From: Planctomycetaceae bacterium
Lineage (GTDB): Bacteria; Planctomycetota; Planctomycetia; Planctomycetales; Planctomycetaceae
Assembly: GCA_947476295.1 (NCBI GenBank)
Contig: CANJQC010000057.1
Coordinates: 1 to 32,441, forward strand
Direction: 5' to 3'
DNA: 32,441 nucleotides
The notes beneath the pieces are model-generated. The model saw only the letters and a list, made by a program, of their open reading frames with translations. It was not told the origin of the DNA and ran no database searches. Shown here piece after piece: positions 17,033 to 25,795 of the stretch. The translations under genes were made by a program, and so were the position numbers. Positions within the stretch are counted from its first letter, which is position 1. Each line of letters starts with the position of its first letter.

Positions 17033-17581
17033 ATGTCTACCAGTGCTGTTCGCTATTCCCCGTGCTACACCGTTGACGACTATGAACTATGGGAAGGTGA
17101 CTGGGAGTTGTGGAACGGCATTGCAGTATGCATGTCGCCCGCTCCGTCACCATTGCATCAGTATGTTGCCTCATCGCTGGCATATGAGATTCGCGACCAA
17201 CTTCGTAAGAGCGAACGTTGCAAATGCCTTGTAATACCTGACGCCGACTGGCGGATCGATACTTCAACCGTTGTTCGGCCGGACGTCTCGGTCCTCTGTC
17301 ATGGACTTCCGAAGAAATACATCGACTACACCCCTGCTCTTGTGGCGGAAGTCCTGTCGCCATCGACGCAACACAAAGATCGTACCGCCAAGAAAGAATT
17401 ATACCAGCAACAGGGCGTACACTGGTATTTGATCATTGATGCGGAAAAGAAGGCGATCGAGTTTCTGGAACTCGATCACGATCAGTTTGTTGAGAGGCTG
17501 ACAAGCGATGACCAGATCAGTTTGTCGCTCGACGGAGACTGCCAGATACAACTCACGTTGGAGCAGATTTTTTCAATGTGA
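17033..17581 (+). CDS. Uma2 family (DUF820) putative endonuclease
   Basis: This 182-residue protein belongs to the Uma2 family, which has the PD-(D/E)xK restriction-endonuclease fold. Family marks are YELWEGDWELWNG with CMSPAPSPLHQ near the N-terminus, VVRPDVSVLC (PD motif), LVAEVLSPST (the E-x-L strand) and KKELYQQQGVHWYLIID with the conserved Lys and Tyr. These proteins are very abundant in planctomycetes and cyanobacteria, usually as solitary genes, and their biological role is not established. ATG 17033 is chosen; an in-frame GTG at 17024 would add three residues. Its 3' end faces the acetyl-CoA synthetase gene across an intergenic palindrome. Confidence 0.88.
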   Translation: MSTSAVRYSPCYTVDDYELWEGDWELWNGIAVCMSPAPSPLHQYVASSLAYEIRDQLRKSERCKCLVIPDADWRIDTSTVVRPDVSVLCHGLPKKYIDYTPALVAEVLSPSTQHKDRTAKKELYQQQGVHWYLIIDAEKKAIEFLELDHDQFVERLTSDDQISLSLDGDCQIQLTLEQIFSM

Positions 17582-17614
17582 AAACCGGAGCGGCAGCCAG
17601 AATTTTACGTAGGA

Positions 17615-17729
17615 TGGACATTCATGTCCGTCGTGTGGCCAGCAAGCAAGATCAATGCGAACACTGTTGTGCGTTGACTGTCCTTCCAGAAAGGGCGCTG
17701 TCTGGCAATGTCTCGGACATGAATGTCCA
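17615..17729. repeat. 15-bp inverted repeat element between convergent genes
   Basis: TGGACATTCATGTCC at 17615-17629 is exactly repeated in inverse orientation at 17715-17729, with 85 bases between. Each arm is itself nearly palindromic (GGACAT..ATGTCC). The flanks also agree partly: GTCGTGT follows the left arm and GCGACACG follows the right arm. The arrangement looks like a dispersed non-coding element and fills the space between the Uma2 and acs stop codons. Confidence 0.7.
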
Positions 17730-17757
17730 AGCGACACGAATCGCTGATCCCTGTCAT

Positions 17758-19713
17758 TCATTCTTCATCCGCCCTCAGTTTCGCCATTACGTTCAGGTCT
17801 TCCAGCGTCGATGTATCCGAAGTCGATTCGCGGCCCGCTGCGACGTCTCGCAACAGGCGCCGCATAATTTTTCCGCTGCGGGTTTTGGGCAGAGCGGCGG
17901 CGAAACGGATCTGATCCGGTGTTGCCAGCGCGCCGATCACGTGGCGAACATGCTTGATCAGCTCCTTCTTCAGGTCGTCGTCACCTTCACCGCTCTTGAG
18001 TGACACAAAACAGCAGATGCCTTCGCCTTTCAGCTCATGCGGAAATCCGACGACGGCTGCTTCAGCAACTCTGGCATGCGCGACAAGGGCACTCTCGACT
18101 TCCATCGTGCTCAGACGATGACCTGAGACATTGATGACGTCATCGACGCGCCCCATCACCCAGATATAACCGTCTTCATCATGACGAGCCCCGTCGCCAG
18201 CAAAATAGCAGCCGGGGATGTCAGCAAAATAAGTCTTTTTGAAGCGATCGTGGTCGCCGTACAGCGTTCTCAGCATCGACGGCCATGACTGTCGCATTAC
18301 GAGCAGACCGCCTTCGTTCGGGCCCAGGCTCTGACCGTCGCGAGTCACGATGTCCGGCACAACGCCAGGCAACGGTCGCGCACAACTGCCCGGCTTCGTG
18401 GCAGTGACGCCTGGCAGCGGACTGATCATGATGGCACCGGTTTCCGTCTGCCACCATGTGTCCACAATCGGACAGCGTTCCTGACCGATAACGCGGTGAT
18501 ACCACATCCATGCTTCCGGGTTGATCGGCTCGCCAACCGAACCCAGCAGCCGCAGACTCGACAGGTCATACTTTTCCGGCCACTGATTGCCCCATTTAAT
18601 GAACGCCCGAATGGCGGTGGGAGCTGTATAGAAGATACTGACCTTGTACTTTTCGATCATCTCCCAGAAACGACCTTCGTCCGGCCAGTTGGGGGCTCCT
18701 TCATACATTACCACGGTCGCACCGTTGGACAGCGGGCCGTAGCAGATGTAACTGTGTCCGGTGACCCAGCCAATGTCAGCGGTACACCAATACGTGTCGT
18801 CGTCCTTCAGGTCGAAGACCCATTTCGACGTCATCATCGTGCCCAGCAGATAACCCGCAGTCGTGTGCATCACACCTTTTGGTTTTCCGGTACTGCCGGA
18901 TGTGTACAGAATGAAGAGCGGATGTTCACTGTCGAGTTGTACCGGATCACAATCGGCCGACATGCCTTCCATCAGTTCATGCCACCAGAAATCGCGGTCC
19001 GGCACCATATCGACATCGCCACCGGTACGGCGTACGACGACAACTTTTTCCACCGATGGCGATTTATCAATACTCTCATCAACGGTGGCCTTCAGTGGAA
19101 CCTCCTTGCCACGTCGCCAGCCGCCATCGGCTGTGACAACAACCCTCGCCTGAGCGTCGTTGTTTCGATCGGCAACGGCGTCGGCACTGAAGCCGCCGAA
19201 GATGATTGAATGAACGGCTCCGATCCGTGCACAGGCCAGCATCGCAATGGCCAGTTCCGGAATCATGGGCATGTAAAGCGTGACGCGATCGCCGGTTTGT
19301 ACACCGAGCTTCTTCAGAACGTTTGCGAACTTGCAGACTTCGCGATGCAGATCCTGATATCGGAGGACACGCGTATCGCCAGGTTCACCTTCCCAGATGA
19401 TGGCAGCTTTGTTGCGATTCGAGCCCTTGAGATGTCGGTCGATGCAGTTGTAGCTGGCATTGATCTTTCCGCCGACAAACCATTTTGTGTCAGGCATGTG
19501 ACCCTGCATGACTGTATCCCAGCGGCGGAACCAGTCAAGATTACCCGCCATTTCACCCCAGAATCCCGCAGGGTCATCTTTGGCTCGATGCCACATCGCT
19601 TCATACTGCTGTTCGCTGCTGATATGTGCATTTGCGGAAAATGTGGCGGGTGGGGCAAACGTTCGAGTTTCCTTCAGAGTACTTTGAATGTTCTGGTTGC
19701 CGGACTGAGTCAT
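17758..19713 (-). CDS. acs: Acetyl-CoA synthetase (AMP-forming)
   Basis: This 651-residue enzyme activates acetate with ATP to acetyl-AMP and then transfers the acetyl group to CoA. Adenylate-forming motifs are all present: [16 protein letters not shown] (A3), [10 protein letters not shown] (A5), [16 protein letters not shown] (A7), [13 protein letters not shown] (A8) and [11 protein letters not shown] (A10) with catalytic Lys about position 615, the residue that is acetylated for control in many bacteria. Length equals that of typical Acs. ATG 19713 has AGGAG upstream; the frame remains open to about 20034, but that part runs through intergenic repeats and is not coding. It stands alone, flanked on both sides by repeat elements. 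Confidence 0.95.
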   Translation of the reverse strand: MTQSGNQNIQSTLKETRTFAPPATFSANAHISSEQQYEAMWHRAKDDPAGFWGEMAGNLDWFRRWDTVMQGHMPDTKWFVGGKINASYNCIDRHLKGSNRNKAAIIWEGEPGDTRVLRYQDLHREVCKFANVLKKLGVQTGDRVTLYMPMIPELAIAMLACARIGAVHSIIFGGFSADAVADRNNDAQARVVVTADGGWRRGKEVPLKATVDESIDKSPSVEKVVVVRRTGGDVDMVPDRDFWWHELMEGMSADCDPVQLDSEHPLFILYTSGSTGKPKGVMHTTAGYLLGTMMTSKWVFDLKDDDTYWCTADIGWVTGHSYICYGPLSNGATVVMYEGAPNWPDEGRFWEMIEKYKVSIFYTAPTAIRAFIKWGNQWPEKYDLSSLRLLGSVGEPINPEAWMWYHRVIGQERCPIVDTWWQTETGAIMISPLPGVTATKPGSCARPLPGVVPDIVTRDGQSLGPNEGGLLVMRQSWPSMLRTLYGDHDRFKKTYFADIPGCYFAGDGARHDEDGYIWVMGRVDDVINVSGHRLSTMEVESALVAHARVAEAAVVGFPHELKGEGICCFVSLKSGEGDDDLKKELIKHVRHVIGALATPDQIRFAAALPKTRSGKIMRRLLRDVAAGRESTSDTSTLEDLNVMAKLRADEE

Positions 19714-20401
19714 GCGCCTTTGAGCTCCTGCGTGGTAAGACGGCGATGTAGGTTTAAGTTCAGACCGTCCATTTTGAGGACGCCCGCCCGAATTGTCCAC
19801 CAGCCGGGCCCTGCAGTAAGTCCTTTCTGCCGGAAAGTCCCGGCTGACGACCGAATTTCTGGAAGAAGGCCAAAGGCTTTGGACTGCGGCAGCCTGCTGC
19901 CGCTTTTGTGTTCGCAGCCTGCTGCGGGGTGGGACTTTGGGATTGGGCATGATGATGGGTAATTGGTTCGTCGGTTGGCCAGCAGGCTGGCTGAAGAAGG
20001 CGGCGGCAGGCTGCCGCAATCCAGGGTACTGCACACCGACGGGACATCAAAGCCGGTTTCAAGGTCAGCTTCACAGCGTTTCAGAAGCAGCACTGTCGTC
20101 GTGCTGCTGCACAACCCTCTTCAGGAATTCCACAAGTTCCACGCCAATCTGTGTCATGTGGGCGGCACCGCATGAACCACGACACGCTCGACAATCGAGC
20201 CCACAGTGCGGCCAGCACCTTTGCGTCGGCCATCAAAGTCTTGAGGTCCGAATCTGCAGGCTCAATTCAATGATCCCTCCCTACTCGTATCAGAAAATCA
20301 GTCGCTGAATTGGCGCAGAGGCTCATGAATGTGATCATGTGCAGTTCTGCGGTTGTGGTCTTCAGCCGTCCTGCAGTCACAAGGGATTTATGGGACTTGC
20401 C
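19714..20401. other. Divergent intergenic region between acs and the hybrid kinase gene
   Basis: Nearly 690 bp without a secure gene. The left half holds the repeat cluster at 19881-20022. In the right half, the minus strand at 20071-20157 has a 28-codon frame starting MTQIGVELVEFLKRVVQQHD. The cysteine-rich codons upstream of it and another frame reading IEPADSDLKTLMADAKVLAA look faintly protein-like, so a degraded gene is possible, but nothing can be assigned. Promoters for both flanking genes are expected here. Confidence 0.4.
19881..20022. repeat. Cluster of GCGGCAG-type palindromes
   Basis: The 23 bases at 19881-19903 match the reverse complement of 20000-20022 with two mismatches. Each arm contains its own small hairpin (GCGGCAG-CCTG-CTGCCGC in the left arm). 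A third related unit, GCAGCCTGCTGC, is at 19914-19925. The unit resembles a dispersed repeat I recall from planctomycete intergenic DNA. It lies in the 5' flank of acs and explains why spurious reading frames extend upstream of the gene. Confidence 0.65.
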
Positions 20402-23400
20402 ATGAATGATTCTGACCAGAATGTTCCGCAGAAATCGCTCAGACAGTCGCAGTTTCAGTGCCTCGCGGACAGTCTGCCGATTTGTCTGTTGCAGAAGGAC
20501 GCCAAGGGGCGACCGACATTTGCGAATCATGCGTACCTGAAGTTTCATGGTCAGGCGCCGGGACAGACTCTGGAATTAAACTCGTCAGGAATTTTTCCTC
20601 ATTCCGATGTTGAACAGTTTCGATTGAGCGATCTCGATGTTTTGCAGCGCGGTGAGGAAATCCATGAGACCTGTCGGTTCGTCACAACCGACGGTCGTGA
20701 GCGCTGGCTGGAACGAATCAAGGGGCCGATGCGAGATGCGGACGGGGCAATTGTCGGTATTCAGATTCTATTCTGGGATGTGACAGAGCGACGTCAACGG
20801 GAGGACAATCACGGCCAGGAACGATCATTGCTCCACACGCTGCTCGATTCCATTCCCGATTCCATTTACTTCAAGGATCGCGAGAGTTGTTATATCCGGA
20901 TCAGTCGCAGTCTGGCACAGTTATTTGACCTGCAGGATCCAATGGATGCCATCGGAAGATCGGATGCTGATTTTTTCAGTGCCGAACATGCCGCCCGGGC
21001 TCGTGCCGATGAACTGGAAGTCATGCAGACGGGTGAAGGCATCATCGGACAACTTGAAAAACTGGCTCGACCAGGCAAGCCGACAATGCTCTGTTCCACC
21101 ACAAAAATGCCACTGCGGGACAGTACCGGCCAGATCATCGGCACGTTCGGAATTTCCCGCGATATCACGTCGTACCGTCATGCCGAAGAGGCGTTGAATC
21201 AGGAGCGTGATCGGCTGCAGACTTTGATGAATCATCTGCCGGACGTGATCTTTATTAAGGATACGTCCGGTCGTTTTCTCATGGCAAATCCGGCCTTGGT
21301 GAAATTGTACGGTGCAAAGTCGCCGGACGAACTGATCGGTCGAAAGGACGAAGATTTCATCCCGCAGTCAGTCGCCGATCATTTTGTTCAGGACGATCGT
21401 CAGGTCATGGATTCCGGCGTTCCACTCGTCGATCGGGAAGAGTCCAACGTCGATGCCGAAGGACATCCGCTCTGGATGCTGACCAGCAAAATTCCGCTCC
21501 GGGATTCTGATGGCCAGTTGATGGGCCTTGTCGGGATCGGGCGGAACATCACACGCCAAAAAATTGCCGAACAACACGCTCGTCGCCAGGCTATGGAAGC
21601 TGGGTTGCTGCATCAGTCCACATCGCTGGCGCGGGAAACCGATTCTCTGGAGATCCTTCTGAAGGGCTGCATTGGCATCGTCTGTGAGTTGACTTCGTGG
21701 TCGATAGGTCATGCGTATCTGCCGCGGAATGCCGACGGAAATCCGGATTTGATCCCGACAGGCATCTGGAATTCTGACGACAAACATTCGCTGACCGAAC
21801 TACAGAGCGTCACTCAGGCGCAGTGCGTGCAGAATGGCGTTGATATTCCGTCGCTGATTCTGACGACGAAACTTCCGCAGTGGATCAGCGACATTGATTC
21901 GGGAATTCAGGGGCATCGACTCGATGCGCTCAAGCGGCTGGGGGTCCGCAGTGCGTGCGGATTTCCAGTTGTGATTCGCGACGAACTGGTCGCCGTCCTG
22001 GAATTCTTTTCGTTTGACCGACTGGAACGGGACGACGGGCTGCTTACGATTCTGCGCAGCGTGGGAGAACAGATCGGGCGTGCGATTGAACGTCGTCGCG
22101 CCGAAGACGCGCTACACGCAGCATGGGACGAAGCGAATGCTGCCAGCCAGGCGAAGAGCGATTTTCTGGCGAATGTCAGCCACGAAATTCGCACCCCGAT
22201 GAACGGCATCATCGGCATGACCGAACTGCTGCTCGATACGGAACTGACGGAAGTCCAGCTTGAATATCTGAAGATCGTGCAGATGTCCGGAGAGTCCCTG
22301 CTGGAACTCATCAACGATATTTTGGATTTTTCAAAGATCGAAGCGGGCAAAATGGAGCTCGACTTCATTCCGTTCGACATCCGTGAAGTACTCGGCGACA
22401 CCATGAGGTCGCTCAGCCTGCGAGCCCACAGCAAGGGGCTCGAAATTGCGTTCGCCATCGCACCGAATGTTCCGCAATGTCTTGTTGGAGATGTCTCGCG
22501 ACTGCGGCAGATTATCGTCAATCTGGTGGGCAACGCGATCAAGTTTACAGCGACCGGCGAAGTCGTGCTGACTGTAGAAGCAAGCACCAGCATTGGCGAT
22601 AAGCGGACTCTGGCTTTCACGGTGTCCGACACGGGAATTGGCATCCCTGCCGAAAAACTGGATGAGATCTTCAAGGCGTTTCATCAGGCGGACACCTCCA
22701 CCACGCGACGTTTTGGTGGAACCGGACTGGGGCTTGCCATTTCGCGGCGACTTGTGGAACTCATGGAGGGCGAAATTCATTGCACCAGCGTCGTTAACCA
22801 GGGCAGCACGTTTCATTTCACCGCAGGATTCACTGTTGGTGCCGATGACAAATCAGAAGTGCAGAGCGTTGCTGATATCGTCACGGATGCTCCCGTGCTG
22901 ATCGTCGATGACAACGCGACAAATCGACGCATCCTGCTGGAGGTCCTTACAAACTGGGGTATGCAACCTGTTGCTGCGGAATCTGCTGATGAGGCGCTGG
23001 TACTACTCAGGCAGGCTCAGGCAAATGGCGTTCCGTTTCGCCTTGTGATCAGCGATGTGAACATGCCGAGCGTGGACGGATTCATGCTGGCTCGGCAGAT
23101 TCGCGATGATGCCAATATCTGCCTCACGCCGTTGATCATGCTGACGTCCGGTGGTCGTTCGGGTGATGTTGTCAAACGCCACGAACTGAGGATCGCTGCC
23201 AGTCTGATGAAACCGGTTAAGCAGTCGGAACTCTTCGACGTAATCCTGAGCATCGCCGGCAACATCGGTCCTCGCGCCGAACCAGCGCTGGCTGCCGTGC
23301 AGGTATCTCCCAGGGCAACTCGAGCCCTCAAAATTCTGCTGGCTGAAGACAATCTGATGAATCAAAAGCTGGCGACCGGGATTCTCGCGAAGCATGGACA

Positions 23401-24085
23401 CCAACTGACGATTGCCAACAACGGTCGCGAGGCGGTTGAAGCGTATCGGACTGAGCGTTTTGATGTCATACTGATGGATGTGCAGATGCCCGTGATGGAC
23501 GGCTTCGCAGCCACCGCTGCAATTCGCGCACTCGAACAGGAGAGCGGCACCACGACGCCGATCGTGGCGATGACGGCACATGCACTTAAAGGAGACCGGG
23601 AACGCTGCATTGCGGCGGGGATGGATGAGTATCTGTCGAAACCAATCCGCTCTAAACAACTCACTGAGATTCTGGAGACTCTGATGTCGAAAGAGAGCCA
23701 GGCAGAGTCGTCCTCGGTCAGTGGCGAATCAGAATCATTGCCGGTCGATTCACTGATCGACTGGAAAGGAGCTCTCGAAGGTGTGGATGGTGACCGTGAA
23801 CTGTTCAAAACTGTTGTGGAAGTCTTCCTGGATGAGTCGCAACGGTTGTATCAGGAACTTTCTATGGCAGTACAATCTCAAGACGCGGCAAAGGTGCGTT
23901 CTCTGGGACATTCAATCAAAGGGGCGATGCTGGGCGTAGGCGCCTTTACAACAGCCGATCTGGTACAGACACTGGAAATGGAGGCGGGGGTCAGATCGAT
24001 GCAGTCGATGAAGTCATCGTTTCAGGCACTTGAACAACAGTACGGTCAGGTCACGGCGGAGTTGCGTGAATTCCTGAAGAGTTGA
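20402..24085 (+). CDS. Soluble hybrid sensor histidine kinase (PAS x3, GAF, HisKA, HATPase, REC x2, HPt)
   Basis: This 1227-residue multidomain kinase has no membrane segments and should sense a cytosolic signal. Domains in order: PAS at about 12-128, PAS 137-262, PAS 265-390, GAF 400-555, HisKA with His594 in [12 protein letters not shown], HATPase about 697-815 ([20 protein letters not shown]), REC1 about 830-950 (Asp885 in ISDVNMP), REC2 about 976-1095 (Asp1026 in LMDVQMP) and an HPt domain about 1116-1220 with His1170 in LGHSIKGA. All phospho-accepting residues are intact, so a His-Asp-His relay of BarA type can run within one chain. ATG 20402 is chosen; ATG 20390, four codons upstream and behind AAGGGA, is equally possible. 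The next gene begins 11 bp after the stop and encodes a receiver protein that is the likely partner. Confidence 0.92.
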   Translation: MNDSDQNVPQKSLRQSQFQCLADSLPICLLQKDAKGRPTFANHAYLKFHGQAPGQTLELNSSGIFPHSDVEQFRLSDLDVLQRGEEIHETCRFVTTDGRERWLERIKGPMRDADGAIVGIQILFWDVTERRQREDNHGQERSLLHTLLDSIPDSIYFKDRESCYIRISRSLAQLFDLQDPMDAIGRSDADFFSAEHAARARADELEVMQTGEGIIGQLEKLARPGKPTMLCSTTKMPLRDSTGQIIGTFGISRDITSYRHAEEALNQERDRLQTLMNHLPDVIFIKDTSGRFLMANPALVKLYGAKSPDELIGRKDEDFIPQSVADHFVQDDRQVMDSGVPLVDREESNVDAEGHPLWMLTSKIPLRDSDGQLMGLVGIGRNITRQKIAEQHARRQAMEAGLLHQSTSLARETDSLEILLKGCIGIVCELTSWSIGHAYLPRNADGNPDLIPTGIWNSDDKHSLTELQSVTQAQCVQNGVDIPSLILTTKLPQWISDIDSGIQGHRLDALKRLGVRSACGFPVVIRDELVAVLEFFSFDRLERDDGLLTILRSVGEQIGRAIERRRAEDALHAAWDEANAASQAKSDFLANVSHEIRTPMNGIIGMTELLLDTELTEVQLEYLKIVQMSGESLLELINDILDFSKIEAGKMELDFIPFDIREVLGDTMRSLSLRAHSKGLEIAFAIAPNVPQCLVGDVSRLRQIIVNLVGNAIKFTATGEVVLTVEASTSIGDKRTLAFTVSDTGIGIPAEKLDEIFKAFHQADTSTTRRFGGTGLGLAISRRLVELMEGEIHCTSVVNQGSTFHFTAGFTVGADDKSEVQSVADIVTDAPVLIVDDNATNRRILLEVLTNWGMQPVAAESADEALVLLRQAQANGVPFRLVISDVNMPSVDGFMLARQIRDDANICLTPLIMLTSGGRSGDVVKRHELRIAASLMKPVKQSELFDVILSIAGNIGPRAEPALAAVQVSPRATRALKILLAEDNLMNQKLATGILAKHGHQLTIANNGREAVEAYRTERFDVILMDVQMPVMDGFAATAAIRALEQESGTTTPIVAMTAHALKGDRERCIAAGMDEYLSKPIRSKQLTEILETLMSKESQAESSSVSGESESLPVDSLIDWKGALEGVDGDRELFKTVVEVFLDESQRLYQELSMAVQSQDAAKVRSLGHSIKGAMLGVGAFTTADLVQTLEMEAGVRSMQSMKSSFQALEQQYGQVTAELREFLKS

Positions 24086-24096
24086 GGAAATCCACC

Positions 24097-24987
24097 ATGC
24101 CTACGCTGCTTGTTGTTGACGACGTTGCCACAGATCGACTCAGGATCGCCGGACTGGCTGCCCGCTGGATGAACAGTACCGTGCTGCAGGCGGCCGACGC
24201 GGCGACCGCACTGTCGATGATCGAACAGCATCAGCCGGATATTGTGCTCACCGACCTGCACATGCCCGAAATGAATGGACTGCAGCTTGTTGAAGCCATT
24301 CGGGATCAGTATCCCTATATTCCTGTGATCCTGATGACCGCTGACGGGAGTGAAGAAATCGCTGCAATTGCGTTGCAAAAAGGAGCGGCCAGCTATGTTC
24401 CAAAACGCAATCTGGTTCAGAATCTTGAACGCACTTTGCAGCAGGTCCATGTCACGGCCCGCGATGCTCAGATCCAGTCTGACATTATGCACCAGATTCA
24501 GTCCACTAAGACAGAAATGGTCCTCTACAACGATCGCCAACTCATTCGATCTACCGTTGGATTGCTGGTCAGCTTTCTGCGCTGCATGCCGCTGGGAGAT
24601 GAAACCGAACGTATGAGAACCGGAATTGCGCTCGAAGAGGCACTGCTGAACGCCTACTATCACGGCAATTTTGACGTCACGAGCGTGGAAGGCGCGACAC
24701 CGCAAACTTACGACGCGATCGCCGCCGACCGAACCGCAGATCGTGACTACGGGCTGCGGCGAATTTACGTACTCGCCGATATCTCACGCCAACGCGCCAT
24801 TTTTGTGATCCGCGACCAGGGTAAAGGCTTCGATCCGACTCCATTCCTGTCGGGCCGCGTTAAACCTCTCAACGACCGTCATCGTGGAATTCAACTGATG
24901 TCCACAATCATGGATGAGATTACTTACAACCCGACCGGAAATGAGGTCACAATGACCCGCAACGCAATCACAGGAATGGCGGAATGA
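24097..24987 (+). CDS. Response regulator with RsbW-like ATP-binding (anti-sigma/serine kinase) output domain
   Basis: This 296-residue protein starts with a receiver domain (about 1-120): acidic pair Asp8-Asp9, phospho-acceptor Asp53 in VLTDLHMP, and Lys in SYVPKRN. The C-terminal part (about 160-290) is a GHKL ATPase of the RsbW/SpoIIAB type, with EEALLNAYYHGN (N box), IRDQGKGFDP (G1) and HRGIQLMSTIMDE (G2). No DNA-binding domain is present. RsbW-type domains hold sigma factors or phosphorylate anti-anti-sigma proteins, so the output is probably partner switching. GAGGAAAT before ATG 24097 is a strong ribosome site. It follows the hybrid kinase by 11 bp and should receive phosphate from its HPt domain. 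No sigma or STAS gene is in the window. Confidence 0.9.
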   Translation: MPTLLVVDDVATDRLRIAGLAARWMNSTVLQAADAATALSMIEQHQPDIVLTDLHMPEMNGLQLVEAIRDQYPYIPVILMTADGSEEIAAIALQKGAASYVPKRNLVQNLERTLQQVHVTARDAQIQSDIMHQIQSTKTEMVLYNDRQLIRSTVGLLVSFLRCMPLGDETERMRTGIALEEALLNAYYHGNFDVTSVEGATPQTYDAIAADRTADRDYGLRRIYVLADISRQRAIFVIRDQGKGFDPTPFLSGRVKPLNDRHRGIQLMSTIMDEITYNPTGNEVTMTRNAITGMAE

Positions 24988-25030
24988 GCAGGTTCTATAG
25001 ACTTCGCGTGGCCAATCGTAAATAAGAACA

Positions 25031-25079
25031 CGATGCCGCAGGTGAGGAATTCATTAAAGCAGCCTCACCTTCGGCATCG
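25031..25079. repeat. 17-bp inverted repeat downstream of the signalling operon
   Basis: CGATGCCGCAGGTGAGG at 25031-25047 pairs with 25063-25079 with a single mismatch, around a 15-base AT-rich loop. It lies about 45 bp after the stop of the receiver protein gene, so it may end that transcript, but no T-run follows. Confidence 0.6.
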
Positions 25080-25172
25080 GGTTAAACGGAAAAACATACC
25101 CATTTCCCTGTCGTCAAGCGGAGCATTAAAGTAAAAAGCCCGCGTCACCAGACGAACAGTTGACGCTCGACT

Positions 25173-25555
25173 TCACTTATTTTTCTCGCCACTTTCGGCA
25201 CCGAAACGGATGTTTGAATAGTCTTTCTTGCCCGAAGAACTGAGCTTACTGGCATCAGCTTCCAGCTTAATCTCTCCGAGGTCTACGGTTTAATCTTTGA
25301 CAGTGAACTTGATCTGCGATTGCGCTGCATCGGAATATCGATCACCCAACTTATCGGGGCCAGAACAGGACTTATAGATGGCGTTGTACTCTCGCTAGGA
25401 CAATGTCATAACAGACTCGCCCTCCGGCGCGCCGTCACCAACGTCATAGGTCGAAATCTTGAATGTTCCGTCTGGCTGAGATTGCGAGGTTGAATTTGAT
25501 GCGTGTGCCGGGTCAGTGTCTGCTGCGGAAATGGCGACACAAATGATATTAATTG
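25173..25555 (-). pseudogene. Decayed transthyretin-like/carboxypeptidase-regulatory-like surface protein gene
   Basis: One minus-strand frame reads through the typical C-terminal half of the small planctomycete lipoproteins with a transthyretin-like fold: QPDGTFKISTYDVGDGAPEG, then REYNAIYKS, GDRYSD, SQIKFTVKD and TVDLGEIKLEADA. It is broken by TAG at 25395-25397, where a Trp (TGG) would fit, and by TAA at 25290-25292, where a Gln (CAA) would fit. Both are single-base changes, and the frame otherwise stays intact to a TGA at 25173-25175. The N-terminal half, including the expected lipoprotein signal, is missing where the IS5-like remnant begins. The gene is therefore inactivated by a deletion and two stops. 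The upper border is approximate. Confidence 0.75.
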
Positions 25556-25569
25556 GACCTGTCGGAGCG

Positions 25570-25782
25570 GCACTATTTAAGGCCAGGGTCTGCATCAAAC
25601 CGAACCGGAGACGGCTGGTAGAGGAACGTGACGATAACGAAGTGTACAAGTACCGCGACCGGATCGAACACAACTTCGGACGTCTTCAGCGTTGCCGGCG
25701 AGTGACCACGTGGCAGGAGCAGAAAGCCGACAGCTCCGCTGGATCCATCTGGCTCGCTGCACTCATCACGGACAACCTATGA
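25570..25782 (+). mobile_element. C-terminal remnant of an IS5-family (DDE) transposase
   Basis: The plus-strand frame encodes about 70 residues that fit the C-terminus of IS5/IS427-type transposases: IKPNRRR, then VYKYRDRIEHNFGRLQRCRR, TTW and WLAALITDNL. Glu in DRIEHNFGRL occupies the place of the last catalytic acid of the DDE triad. The rest of the transposase, which should lie to the left, is absent and is replaced by the transthyretin-like pseudogene. No terminal inverted repeat could be found. The remnant cannot transpose. Confidence 0.75.
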
Positions 25783-25795
25783 ATGTCCGTACCGC

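Noticed and set aside
17573-17761. Minus-strand 62-residue frame (LGHSCPRHC...HDGHECPSY)
   Set aside because: It is a translation of the inverted-repeat element between Uma2 and acs, overlaps both neighbouring gene ends, and shows no coding character.
18496-19209. Plus-strand 237-residue frame opposite acs
   Set aside because: It is antisense to fully conserved acetyl-CoA synthetase motifs and has no domain of its own.
19714-20034. 107-codon N-terminal extension of acetyl-CoA synthetase
   Set aside because: The extension translates intergenic palindromes; the ATG at 19713 has a good ribosome site and gives the normal family length.
21907-22674. Minus-strand 255-residue Ser-rich frame opposite the histidine kinase
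   Set aside because: It is antisense to the HisKA/HATPase region; the Ser/Arg richness reflects codon use of the real gene.
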